Assembly: GCF_900106035.1 (NCBI RefSeq)
Contig: NZ_FNUC01000004.1
Location: 1,612,001 to 1,676,000 of the forward strand
DNA from: Jiangella alba
GTDB lineage: Bacteria; Actinomycetota; Actinomycetes; Jiangellales; Jiangellaceae
Length of the DNA: 64,000 nucleotides
Reading direction: 5' to 3'
In this document: positions 19,339-28,412 of the stretch, one piece after another
Layout: each line of letters starts with the position of its first letter
Position numbering within the stretch: the first letter of the stretch is position 1
Made by a program: the position numbers and the translations under genes
The notes under the pieces: generated by a model
Database searches by the model: none
Seen by the model: the letters and a program-made list of their open reading frames with translations, nothing else
Told to the model about the DNA's origin: nothing

Positions 19339-19749
19339 TCACGCGGTCAGCAGACCCACGCCGAGGGTCGCCAGTCCGGCGGCCAGGACCACCGCGCCGA
19401 TCCACACCAGCCAGATCAGCCGATTCGGCGTCGTGCGGCCGGGGCCGAGCGACGAGAAGAAGAAGCCGGCCGGCATCACGATGGCCGCGATCGGCACCCC
19501 TGAGCGCGCCACCCACGCCGCGAACCCGTCCAGGGTCGTCGCGTCGGTGAGCACCGCGGTGAGCAGCCCCAGCGTGACGAACATGCCCGCATGGCCGTGG
19601 CCGGCCCGGGCGAACGAGCGCTGGAAGTCGGTGGCCGGGACCTTGCCGCGGGCGATGCGGGTGAGGTACCAGCCGCCGGACTCGATGGTGACGGCGGCGA
19701 GCAGGAGCACTCCGGCCAGCCGGGTGGCCTCGGTACTGAGTTCGAGCAT
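19339..19749 (-). CDS. four-helix integral membrane protein, probably TetR-controlled
   Basis: 136 residues from ATG 19749 with GGAGG six bases upstream. Four hydrophobic segments (about 8-28, 50-70, 82-102, 112-134) connect with short loops; the first loop holds YLTRIARGKVPATDFQRSFARAGHGHAG, with conserved-looking His residues. It resembles small actinobacterial DUF-type membrane proteins, but I do not recognise a family firmly. It is divergent from a TetR regulator with a 34-bp inverted repeat between them, so it is the likely target. It ends nine bases from hspR, convergently. Confidence 0.75.
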   Translation of the reverse strand: MLELSTEATRLAGVLLLAAVTIESGGWYLTRIARGKVPATDFQRSFARAGHGHAGMFVTLGLLTAVLTDATTLDGFAAWVARSGVPIAAIVMPAGFFFSSLGPGRTTPNRLIWLVWIGAVVLAAGLATLGVGLLTA

Positions 19750-19772
19750 GAGCGACCTCCGTGCGGCCCGAG

Positions 19773-19806
19773 TAACCTAACAATGTTATGAAACAACGTT
19801 AGGTTA
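19773..19806. promoter_or_regulatory. 34-bp inverted repeat, probable TetR operator
   Basis: Two 15-base arms (19773-19787 and 19792-19806) flank a 4-base centre. The outer nine bases, TAACCTAAC and GTTAGGTTA, are perfect and 13 of 15 positions pair overall. The site ends ten bases before the TetR start codon and 24 bases from the membrane protein start, so one repressor dimer pair could shut both promoters. Confidence 0.85.
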
Positions 19807-19816
19807 TGCTCGTCAA

Positions 19817-20425
19817 GTGGGCAGACCTCGGCTTCACGACGACGCGGTCCGCGACCGCCTGCTCGAACGGGCCGCCGCCACGGTGTCCTCCGGCGGCGTC
19901 GCGGCGCTGAACCTGCGCACGCTGGCGGCCGAGGCCGGCACGTCCACGGCGGCGGTGTACTCCCTGTTCGGCGGCAAGCCGGGGCTGGTGTCGGCGCTGT
20001 ACGCGCAGGTGTTCGCCCGGTTCGCGCAGCGGCTGGCGGCGGTCGGTCGGAGCGACGACCCGGTCGCCGACCTCGTCCGGCTCGGCCACGCCTACCGCGA
20101 GAACGCGCTGGCCGACCCGCACGGCTACCGCGTCATGTTCGGCGAACTGAGCCCCGACGACGTCGGGCGGCACGCGGCGCGGACCGGCGCGCGGACGTTC
20201 GAGCCGCTGCTCGACGCCGTCCGGCGGGCGGTCCGCGCGGGCACGTTCCCGAAGCGCCCGGCGGCCGAGTCGATCGCCACCGCGCTGTGGGCCAACGTGC
20301 ACGGCCTGGTCTCGATCGAGCTGGGCGCGTTCATTCCCCCGCGGGCGGGCGATCCCGCGGCCGTCTTCGACGCCGCGGTGCGGGCGAACGTGGCCGGCTG
20401 GGCGGCGTCAGCCCGAGGTCGGTGA
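19817..20425 (+). CDS. TetR-family transcriptional regulator
   Basis: 202 residues, GTG 19817. The N-terminal helix-turn-helix (about 10-58; LNLRTLAAEAGTSTAAVYSLFGGKPGLVSALY) is clear, and the C-terminal ligand-binding domain is of the WHG/TetR_C_13-like kind (residues RENALADPHGYRVMFGELSPDD). No ribosome binding site is evident; the operator runs to ten bases before the start, so the message may be leaderless or nearly so. It most likely represses itself and the divergent four-helix membrane protein. The inducer is unknown. Confidence 0.92.
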   Translation: MGRPRLHDDAVRDRLLERAAATVSSGGVAALNLRTLAAEAGTSTAAVYSLFGGKPGLVSALYAQVFARFAQRLAAVGRSDDPVADLVRLGHAYRENALADPHGYRVMFGELSPDDVGRHAARTGARTFEPLLDAVRRAVRAGTFPKRPAAESIATALWANVHGLVSIELGAFIPPRAGDPAAVFDAAVRANVAGWAASARGR

Positions 20426-20779
20426 CGGCGCCGGCTCACTCGGCGACGACGTCGGCGCCGGGGTGGCGGAGTCGTTGCGCACCTCGTACCGCACGTCGTT
20501 GCCGTCGACGTCGGTGGTCGTGACCGTGAGTCCGACCTCCTCGCCGGCCACCGTCGCCGTGCAGCGCACCGAGGCGTCGACCTCGCCGGCGAGGTCGCCG
20601 TCGCAGCTGACGGAGTCGACCGGCTGGCCGGACTGCTCCTCCATCAGCTGCTTCACCGCGCCTTCGAGGTCGGAGCGGGGGACCGAGCGGTCGCCCAGCA
20701 CCGAGCAGCCGGCCAGGGCGGCGACGGCGAGAGCGGCGGCGGCCAGGGCGGCCGGCAGGCGACGAGACATCGCAGACAT
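20408..20779 (-). CDS. DUF4333-domain lipoprotein
   Basis: 123 residues from ATG 20779 (a second ATG three codons later). The lipoprotein signal peptide ends in ALAGC, with the lipidated cysteine near residue 24. A DUF4333-type domain (about 35-100) follows, with the typical Cys pair in VSCDGDLAGEVDASVRCTA. The C-terminus is a Pro/Ser/Thr-rich tail (TPAPTSSPSEPAPSPTSG), as in cell-wall-spanning regions. The 3' end overlaps the TetR gene by 18 bases. It is divergent from clpB with a HAIR operator between them, so heat-shock control by HspR is plausible but unproven. Confidence 0.85.
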   Translation of the reverse strand: MSAMSRRLPAALAAAALAVAALAGCSVLGDRSVPRSDLEGAVKQLMEEQSGQPVDSVSCDGDLAGEVDASVRCTATVAGEEVGLTVTTTDVDGNDVRYEVRNDSATPAPTSSPSEPAPSPTSG

Positions 20780-20805
20780 CGTCACACACCATCCGACTGG
20801 CCACA

Positions 20806-20834
20806 CAGAGTTGAGTGGAATAGGCTCAACTCTG
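20806..20834. promoter_or_regulatory. HAIR operator (HspR site) between DUF4333 lipoprotein and clpB
   Basis: TTGAGT-N7-GCTCAA (20811-20829) lies inside a longer inverted repeat with 10-bp perfect arms CAGAGTTGAG / CTCAACTCTG. It is 44 bases before the clpB start and 27 bases from the lipoprotein start. clpB is a known HspR target. Confidence 0.92.
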
Positions 20835-20877
20835 TCACGGTTGTCTCTGGAAAGAGACCGAGCACCAGAGGAGATCG

Positions 20878-23466
<2,589 letters not shown>

Positions 23467-23490
23467 CGGGACCGCGGGCTCCGCACCGCG

Positions 23491-24240
23491 TCAGGTGGGG
23501 GAGCCGGCGCGGCCGAGGCGCCAGTAGCCGAACGCGTGCAGCCGATGGCGCTCGACGCCGCGGTCGGTGGCGGCGAAGCGGCGGATGACGCGCACCTCGC
23601 CGGCCTCGCCGGCGACCCACACGTCGACGGCGCCGGAGGGCCAGGGGAGCGACCGGACCGCGCGTTCCAGCGCGCCGGTCGTCCCGGCGGCGGCGCCGTC
23701 GCGGTGCAGCCAGGTGACCCGCAGGTCCGCGGCCGACGGCAGCGGCTGCTCCTCGGCGGCGTCCGCCACCTCGACGACGGCGTGGATCGCCAGCCCGGCC
23801 GGCGCTGCCGCGGCGACGGCGGCCAGCGCCGGCAGGCCGGTCTCGTCGGTCGCCATGACGACGGCGTCGGCGGTCAGCGACGGCACGGCGTGCGGCCGCG
23901 GGCCGGTGAAGTCGAGAGTGTCGCCGGGTGCGGCCGTGCGCGCCCAGCGGACGAACAGCCCGTCACCGTGCAGGACGACGTCGAGGTCGAGGCGGCCGGT
24001 GGCCGGGTCGGCCCGGCGGATCGTGTACGTGCGGCTGGCCGGCCGCGCCCCGCTCAGCACGCCGGCGTCGTCGGCCGGCGGCGACAATCGGAGCACCTGG
24101 TTCGGGCAGGTCGGGTCCAGCGGCAGGTGCGGCTCCTCGACCTCGACGGTCAGCCGCAGCATCGCCGGGGTGAGCGGCGCGACGCCCGTGACCCGGAGCC
24201 GGCCGGACGACCCGCGGGCGGGTACGGATCCGGCGGTCAT
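23491..24240 (-). CDS. siderophore-interacting (SIP/ViuB-type) FAD reductase-like protein
   Basis: 249 residues from ATG 24240. The FAD-binding beta barrel (about 15-115) contains SRTYTIRRADPATGRLDLDVVLHGDG (FAD signature RxYTxR) and the second half is the NAD(P)H-like SIP_C domain (about 120-245) ending in HRLHAFGYWRLGR. Family members reduce ferric siderophores in the cytosol to release iron. The FAD-type flavin signature is present, but no siderophore genes are nearby. The start codon directly abuts a 79-bp tandem repeat array, so its promoter must lie within or beyond that array. Longer in-frame starts into the repeats are possible. Confidence 0.88.
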   Translation of the reverse strand: MTAGSVPARGSSGRLRVTGVAPLTPAMLRLTVEVEEPHLPLDPTCPNQVLRLSPPADDAGVLSGARPASRTYTIRRADPATGRLDLDVVLHGDGLFVRWARTAAPGDTLDFTGPRPHAVPSLTADAVVMATDETGLPALAAVAAAAPAGLAIHAVVEVADAAEEQPLPSAADLRVTWLHRDGAAAGTTGALERAVRSLPWPSGAVDVWVAGEAGEVRVIRRFAATDRGVERHRLHAFGYWRLGRAGSPT

Positions 24241-24506
24241 GCCCGCATCGTAGGGCCGCTCCCGCAGCTGGATGGCTCCAGGGTGAGCTGTGCGGTCTCT
24301 TCGGTGGCCGGCTCGTGGTGCCCGCATCGTAGGACCGCCCCCACAGCTGGATGGCTCCAGGGTGAGCTGTGCGGTCTCTTCGGTGGCCGGCCCGTGGTGC
24401 CTGCATCGTAGGGCCGCTCCCGCAGCTGGATGGCTCCAGGGTGAGCTGTGCGGTCTCTTCGGTGGCCGGCCCGTGGTGCCTGCATCGTAGGACCGCCCCC
24501 GCAGCC
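24241..24506. repeat. 79-bp tandem repeat array (3 full copies plus partial)
   Basis: Copies run 24241-24319, 24320-24398 and 24399-24477, followed by a partial fourth from 24478 that merges with a terminator hairpin. Copies 1 and 3 differ at only about two positions. Each contains GGATGGCTCCAGGGTGAGCT and CGGTCTCTTCGGTGGCCGG. The unit is not a multiple of three and is non-coding, with no unique spacers, so it is not a CRISPR. It fills the gap between the DUF397 gene terminator and the SIP gene start. Confidence 0.93.
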
Positions 24507-24526
24507 GGTTGGCTGCGGGGGCGGTC
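24491..24526 (-). terminator. strong terminator hairpin after DUF397 gene
   Basis: A perfect 16-bp stem (24491-24506, 24511-24526) closes on the loop GGTT, 16 bases beyond the DUF397 stop codon. The first arm is also the start of the partial fourth 79-bp repeat, so the repeats seem to have spread from this terminator region. Confidence 0.85.
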
Positions 24527-24541
24527 AGAGGTCGCTCGGTT

Positions 24542-24751
24542 TCAGTCGAACTCGCCGGCCTTCGCGCCCATCACGAACGCCGACCACTCGCCAGCGGTGA
24601 ACTTCAGAATTCCACCGTGGGGATTCTTGCTGTCGCGCACAGCCATGCCACCGTCAGACAGCGGCGTGATCTCGACGCACTGTCCACCATCGCCGTTGCT
24701 GTAGCTGGACTTGCGCCACACGGCGCCGGCCAGCTCCGACACCTCGTTCAT
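24542..24751 (-). CDS. DUF397-domain protein
   Basis: 69 residues matching the actinobacterial DUF397 family: WRKSSYSNGDGGQCVEI, then AVRDSKNP and FTAGEWSAFV. It is paired by a 4-base ATGA overlap with the upstream HTH gene, the standard arrangement for these abundant actinobacterial gene pairs (as with the Streptomyces bldB/abaA-like and Scr1-type loci). The protein is cytosolic. Function is not firmly known; it probably works with the HTH partner. Base composition is noticeably less GC-rich than the surrounding genes. Confidence 0.93.
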   Translation of the reverse strand: MNEVSELAGAVWRKSSYSNGDGGQCVEITPLSDGGMAVRDSKNPHGGILKFTAGEWSAFVMGAKAGEFD

Positions 24752-25554
24752 AGTTCCTCCATCGTTTGGCGGATCAGGTCCGCCGATTCATCTGGGGACA
24801 ACGCCTGGGCCCGGAGCACATCCATCCGGTCCACGGCATCACCCACGACTCCGCTGTCCGTCATGAGGTGCCCCCCGGTAGGGCCTTCGTAGTACAACAC
24901 CGGTTGCCCGTTCAGGCGGTCGAAGATCGTCATTTGCCCGTTCAGCGCGGCGTGCGCTCCCGCGCCGAATGGAATCACCTGAATGGTGATATGACGCATC
25001 TCGCCCATTTTGAGCAGGTATTGCAGTTGATCTCTCATGACGTCCGGCCCGCCGATCATCCGGCGGAGCGCGGCCTCGTCGATCACCGCTCGTAGCCTCG
25101 GTGGATCATCGCGGCGGAGGATCTCCTGCCGCCGGATCCGGGCTTCGACCTGGGTGTCGACGTGGTTGTCATAGGCCATCCTGACGCCCGCCAGGAGCTC
25201 GCGTGCATACGCTTGTGTCTGCAGGAGACCGGGCGGGAATGTCTGCTCGTAGGTGTGGATCGACTTTGCCCGTTCTTCCTCCTCGATGAACCCTCGATAC
25301 TTCGCGGGCACCGACTCGCGGCTCACCATCTTCCAAGCGCGGACGAGGAGGCCGTCGGTTCCCAGGATCTCATCGCACCGTTCCGCGAACTCTCGCTGCG
25401 GAGGCCGCTGCGCAGTTTCCACATTAGCGACGGCTCCGCGCGAGTAGTTGAGCTTTTCCGCCAACTGTTCCTGGGTGAGGCCGGCACGGTGACGCGCGCG
25501 TGCCAGCTCACCACCGAAAAAGGCGGCCGCGGAATCCGGATCATGGTCTGTCAC
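24748..25554 (-). CDS. HTH (XRE) regulator with DUF5753 domain
   Basis: 268 residues. I chose the GTG at 25554 because AGGAGA lies five to six bases before it; a GTG at 25575 would add seven residues. The XRE helix-turn-helix is at about 15-70 (LARARHRAGLTQEQLAEKLNYSRGAVANVETAQR). The rest is the DUF5753/Scr1-like ligand domain (about 85-265), including EEERAKSIHTYEQTFPPGLLQT and VIPFGAGAHAALNG. The stop overlaps the DUF397 start (ATGA). GC content is lower and codon use more mixed than in neighbours, suggesting a mobile or recently acquired cassette. Confidence 0.94.
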   Translation of the reverse strand: MTDHDPDSAAAFFGGELARARHRAGLTQEQLAEKLNYSRGAVANVETAQRPPQREFAERCDEILGTDGLLVRAWKMVSRESVPAKYRGFIEEEERAKSIHTYEQTFPPGLLQTQAYARELLAGVRMAYDNHVDTQVEARIRRQEILRRDDPPRLRAVIDEAALRRMIGGPDVMRDQLQYLLKMGEMRHITIQVIPFGAGAHAALNGQMTIFDRLNGQPVLYYEGPTGGHLMTDSGVVGDAVDRMDVLRAQALSPDESADLIRQTMEEL

Positions 25555-25570
25555 GGCATCTCCTGGCGAT

Positions 25571-25611
25571 GTCACAAAGTCGCGGACGGCGTCACAGGTG
25601 GCGGGCGTGAC
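25571..25611. promoter_or_regulatory. repeated GTCACA boxes in the HTH/Cys-rich intergenic region
   Basis: GTCACA at 25571 and 25591 (20 bases apart) and an inverted GTGAC at 25607-25611 lie just upstream of the HTH gene. The 243-base gap 25555-25797 otherwise holds no gene. These could be operator half-sites of the HTH protein. Confidence 0.4.
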
Positions 25612-25797
25612 ACCCAGATTGTTCCCGCGGGTGGCTCAGATCATGCACGATACTTCGCCAAGGGCTATGGCGCAGCGTTTCGGCTGATCCAAGCCGTGGC
25701 GAAGCCGTGCCAGGTCCCGGTCCGCCGCCCCGCCTCGAACGGGTGCGGACGAGCCCCGAGCACGGGCCTCCTGGAGGCCCTGCACGACGGAGGAGAG

Positions 25798-26022
25798 ATG
25801 GCTCGCTTCACGGCTCGAGCGCACGGATACGGCCTCGTCGACTGGACCGCTGACGAGCTGGACGCGTACGCCTCCCGGCTGCTGCACGACCACGTCCCGG
25901 GCCGGCGCTGGATGCCGCACCGCTCGTCGTCGTGCCGCGAGTGCGGAGAGAGCTGGCCCTGCCCCGCGGCGGCCTGGGCCGGCCAGTGGAGCCACAGCGT
26001 GACCCGCGCCGAACCCCGCTAG
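25798..26022 (+). CDS. small Cys-containing protein of the HTH/DUF397 cassette
   Basis: 74 residues from ATG 25798 with GGAGGAGAG directly upstream. The sequence ends in HRSSSCRECGESWPCPAA..WAG, with three cysteines in a C-x2-C-x4-C pattern plus a histidine, which could bind zinc. Such short Cys-rich proteins are often encoded divergently from XRE/DUF397 pairs in actinobacteria (from memory), but no function is established. Upstream in-frame extension through 25162 would cross the HTH gene and was rejected. Confidence 0.75.
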   Translation: MARFTARAHGYGLVDWTADELDAYASRLLHDHVPGRRWMPHRSSSCRECGESWPCPAAAWAGQWSHSVTRAEPR

Positions 26023-26045
26023 CCGATCCGAACCCGGTGAGTGAG

Positions 26046-26135
26046 ATGACCTCGACCCTCGTTGTCCTTGCCCTGCCCGTGCTGTGGGCCGTCTGCGAGC
26101 TCATCTCGCGGGAGCGTCGCCGGCACCATCCGTGA
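26046..26135 (+). CDS. possible 29-residue membrane microprotein
   Basis: ATG 26046 gives a 29-residue peptide with one hydrophobic segment (about 3-19) and a basic tail (SRERRRHHP). It is 23 bases after the Cys-rich gene on the same strand, but has a weak ribosome binding site (GGTGAG) and its last 35 bases overlap the 3' end of the convergent serine hydrolase gene. Could be chance. Confidence 0.35.
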   Translation: MTSTLVVLALPVLWAVCELISRERRRHHP

Positions 26136-27540
26136 CCAGCGGCGTGCCCGGCGAGACGCGGTCGCGGGTGCGCACCGCCCGGGCCACCCGGTCGATCGGG
26201 TACGCGGTCATGGCGAACGCCTGCACCGACGCGACGCCGTCGACGCCGAAGTGGTAGCGGATGGTCTCGCCCACGGGCGCGTAGCCGGTGCCGCCGGCGA
26301 TCCGCAGCGTGTGGTCGTCGACGACGGCGAGCCGCATCGGCTCCTCGGTGGGGTCGCGGTCGGTCGGGTCCAGCAGGTAGAGCCGGCCGGCGAGGTCGAC
26401 GACGTCGAAGACCCGCCACATGCTGGCGTACCGCCCGGTGAACCGGGACAGGTCCGCCGCCGACGGCGTCAGCTGCGGGCCCGCCGTCTCGGCCAGGTTC
26501 ACCAGCCGGATCAGCCCGTCGGCGAGCGCCTGCGCGGGCCCGTCGATCGCGTTGGTGAGCACCGAGACGGCCAGCCGCCCGGCCGGGTCGAACGACGTTC
26601 GGGTGATGTGCCCGGGGTAGCCGCCGCCGTGGCCGAACACCAGCCGGTCGCCGATCATGACGCGGCCGAACCCGAGCCCGTACTCGGCGTCGCCGCGGCC
26701 CTGGACCTTCCACTCCGCCCGCTGCATGAGCCGCTTCGTCGCGTCGGACACCAGCCGGGTGTCGCCGTGGAAGTGCGCCGCGACGTAGTGGACGAGGTCC
26801 TCGGCGGTGCTGAAGAACCCGGTCGCCGCCGCCATCGCCGCGGTGTCGACGTGGTCGATCGGGATGCGGTGGTCGGCGTAGGACAGCGCGGTGTAGCCGG
26901 TGGCGTAGTCGCCCGCGCGGACCGGGTCGTACTCCGGGCCGGTGTTCTCCAGCGACAGCGCCTCGACGATGTTCTCCTGGACGAACTCGTGGTACGGCTG
27001 CCCCGACGCCGCCGCGACGATCAGGCCCAGCATCGAGTAGCCGATGTTGGAGTACTTGAACCGCTCGTTCGCGGGCAGCACGCCGGCGCCGTCGTCGAGC
27101 AGGATGTCGCGCAGCCGGTCCTCGTCGGGGAACGCGTGCGCCAGCTGCCAGAAGTCGCCGTTGCTGCTGTCGCGCACCACGCCGCCGCCGTGGCCGAGCA
27201 GCTCGCGCACCGTCACGGCGGCCAGCGGCGTGTCACGCAGGAACGGCAGCCAGCGCACCGCCTGGTCGTCCAGTCGCAACTGCTCGCGCTCGGCCAGCTG
27301 CAGGACCGCGGTGGCCGTGAACGTCTTCGAGTGCGACGCGATCCGGAACAGGTGCTGCGGGGTCAGCGCGGCCTGGTGCTCGACGTCGGCGAGCCCGTGC
27401 GCGGTGGACAGCAGCAGCTTGTCCTCGTGGAGGACCGCGGCCTGGATGCCGGGGACGCGGTCGTACTGCTGCCGGAAGGCGACCCACGTGTCGAAGTAGC
27501 GGGTCGCATCGGCTACGGCGGGGTGGGAAAGATCGCTCAC
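26101..27540 (-). CDS. serine hydrolase, class C beta-lactamase/penicillin-binding fold
   Basis: 479 residues. The catalytic motifs of the family are present: S69-H-S-K72 (nucleophile and general base), Y163-S-N165, and HGGGYPG near 330 in the position of the KTG/HxG box. A C-terminal beta domain (about 370-475) follows. There is no signal peptide, so the enzyme is probably cytosolic and acts as an esterase, peptidase or amidase rather than a resistance beta-lactamase. It is divergent from a short-chain dehydrogenase gene with a 16-bp palindrome between them. Confidence 0.93.
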   Translation of the reverse strand: MSDLSHPAVADATRYFDTWVAFRQQYDRVPGIQAAVLHEDKLLLSTAHGLADVEHQAALTPQHLFRIASHSKTFTATAVLQLAEREQLRLDDQAVRWLPFLRDTPLAAVTVRELLGHGGGVVRDSSNGDFWQLAHAFPDEDRLRDILLDDGAGVLPANERFKYSNIGYSMLGLIVAAASGQPYHEFVQENIVEALSLENTGPEYDPVRAGDYATGYTALSYADHRIPIDHVDTAAMAAATGFFSTAEDLVHYVAAHFHGDTRLVSDATKRLMQRAEWKVQGRGDAEYGLGFGRVMIGDRLVFGHGGGYPGHITRTSFDPAGRLAVSVLTNAIDGPAQALADGLIRLVNLAETAGPQLTPSAADLSRFTGRYASMWRVFDVVDLAGRLYLLDPTDRDPTEEPMRLAVVDDHTLRIAGGTGYAPVGETIRYHFGVDGVASVQAFAMTAYPIDRVARAVRTRDRVSPGTPLVTDGAGDAPAR

Positions 27541-27587
27541 GAATCATGACCTTATCGACCGCATTGACCGATGTGTGACCATGATCG

Positions 27588-27603
27588 TCGCGATGTATCG
27601 CGA
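27588..27603. promoter_or_regulatory. 16-bp palindrome between serine hydrolase and SDR
   Basis: TCGCGAT-GT-ATCGCGA has 7-bp perfect arms around two bases. It sits in the 110-base gap between divergent genes and could be an operator for either; no regulator gene is adjacent. Confidence 0.45.
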
Positions 27604-27650
27604 TTCGGCCCCCGGTCTCGCATCGTGGTCGGCGGCGTAGGGTTCGGCGC

Positions 27651-28412
27651 ATGGCAACGGCACTCGTCACCGGGCCCACCGCGGGCATCGGCCTGGCCTT
27701 CGTCCGGGCGCTCGCCGCGCGCGGCCACGACGTCGTTCTCGTGTCGCGTGACGAGGCCCGGCTGGAGGCCGTCGCCGGCGAGCTGCGCGGCGCCTACGGC
27801 GTGGGCGCCGAGGTGCTGCCGGCCGACCTCGCGACCGGCGTCGAGGCGGTGGAACGGCGGCTGCTCGATGCCGGCCGCCCGGTCGACCTGCTGGTCAACA
27901 ACGCCGGCTTCGCGACCCGCGGCCGATTCCTCAGCAACGACGTCGCCGACGAGGAGTACCTGCTGGACGTGCTGGTGCGCGCGGTGCTGCGGCTGACGCA
28001 CGCCGCGCTGCCCGGCATGGTCGAGCGCGGCCGGGGCGCCGTCGTCAACGTCAGCTCCGTCGCCGGCTGGGTGCCGCGCAGCACGTACAGCGCGGCGAAG
28101 GCCTGGGTGACGGCGTTCAGCGAGGGCCTCGCGCCGCAGTTGCGCGGCACCGGCGTGCAGGTGATGGCGCTGGCGCCGGGGTTCGTTCGCACCGAGTTCC
28201 ACGAGCGCGCCCAGCTGAACATGTCCGGGCTGCCGTCGTGGATGTGGCTCGACGCCGACGCCGTGGTCGCCGCCGCGCTGAAGGACCTGCGGCGGCGGAA
28301 AGTGGTGTCCGTCCCCGGCGCGGTGTACAAGGTGGCCGCCGCGGCGCTGCCCCGGCTGCCGCGGAGCCTGGTGCTCGGCATCGGGCAGCGGCACCCGTCC
28401 CGCCGGAACTGA
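27651..28412 (+). CDS. short-chain dehydrogenase/reductase
   Basis: 253 residues with the classical SDR Rossmann signature TGPTAGIG near the N-terminus, the NNAG strand at about 83-86, Ser in VNVSSVAG and the catalytic YSAAK. The C-terminal tail (KVVSVPGAVYKVAAAALPRLPRS) resembles SDRs of the DltE/YqjQ-like 'SDR family NAD(P)-dependent' subgroup that act on lipid or ketone substrates. Substrate cannot be assigned. Its stop codon directly abuts the stop of the convergent VanZ-RDD gene. Confidence 0.93.
   Translation: MATALVTGPTAGIGLAFVRALAARGHDVVLVSRDEARLEAVAGELRGAYGVGAEVLPADLATGVEAVERRLLDAGRPVDLLVNNAGFATRGRFLSNDVADEEYLLDVLVRAVLRLTHAALPGMVERGRGAVVNVSSVAGWVPRSTYSAAKAWVTAFSEGLAPQLRGTGVQVMALAPGFVRTEFHERAQLNMSGLPSWMWLDADAVVAAALKDLRRRKVVSVPGAVYKVAAAALPRLPRSLVLGIGQRHPSRRN

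Noticed and set aside
24241-24506. 79-bp repeats as a CRISPR array
   Set aside because: The copies are contiguous with no unique spacers, the unit is too long, and no cas genes are present.
25162-25797. Plus-strand extension of the Cys-rich small protein
   Set aside because: It would run antisense through the HTH gene; the ATG at 25798 has a strong ribosome binding site and normal composition.
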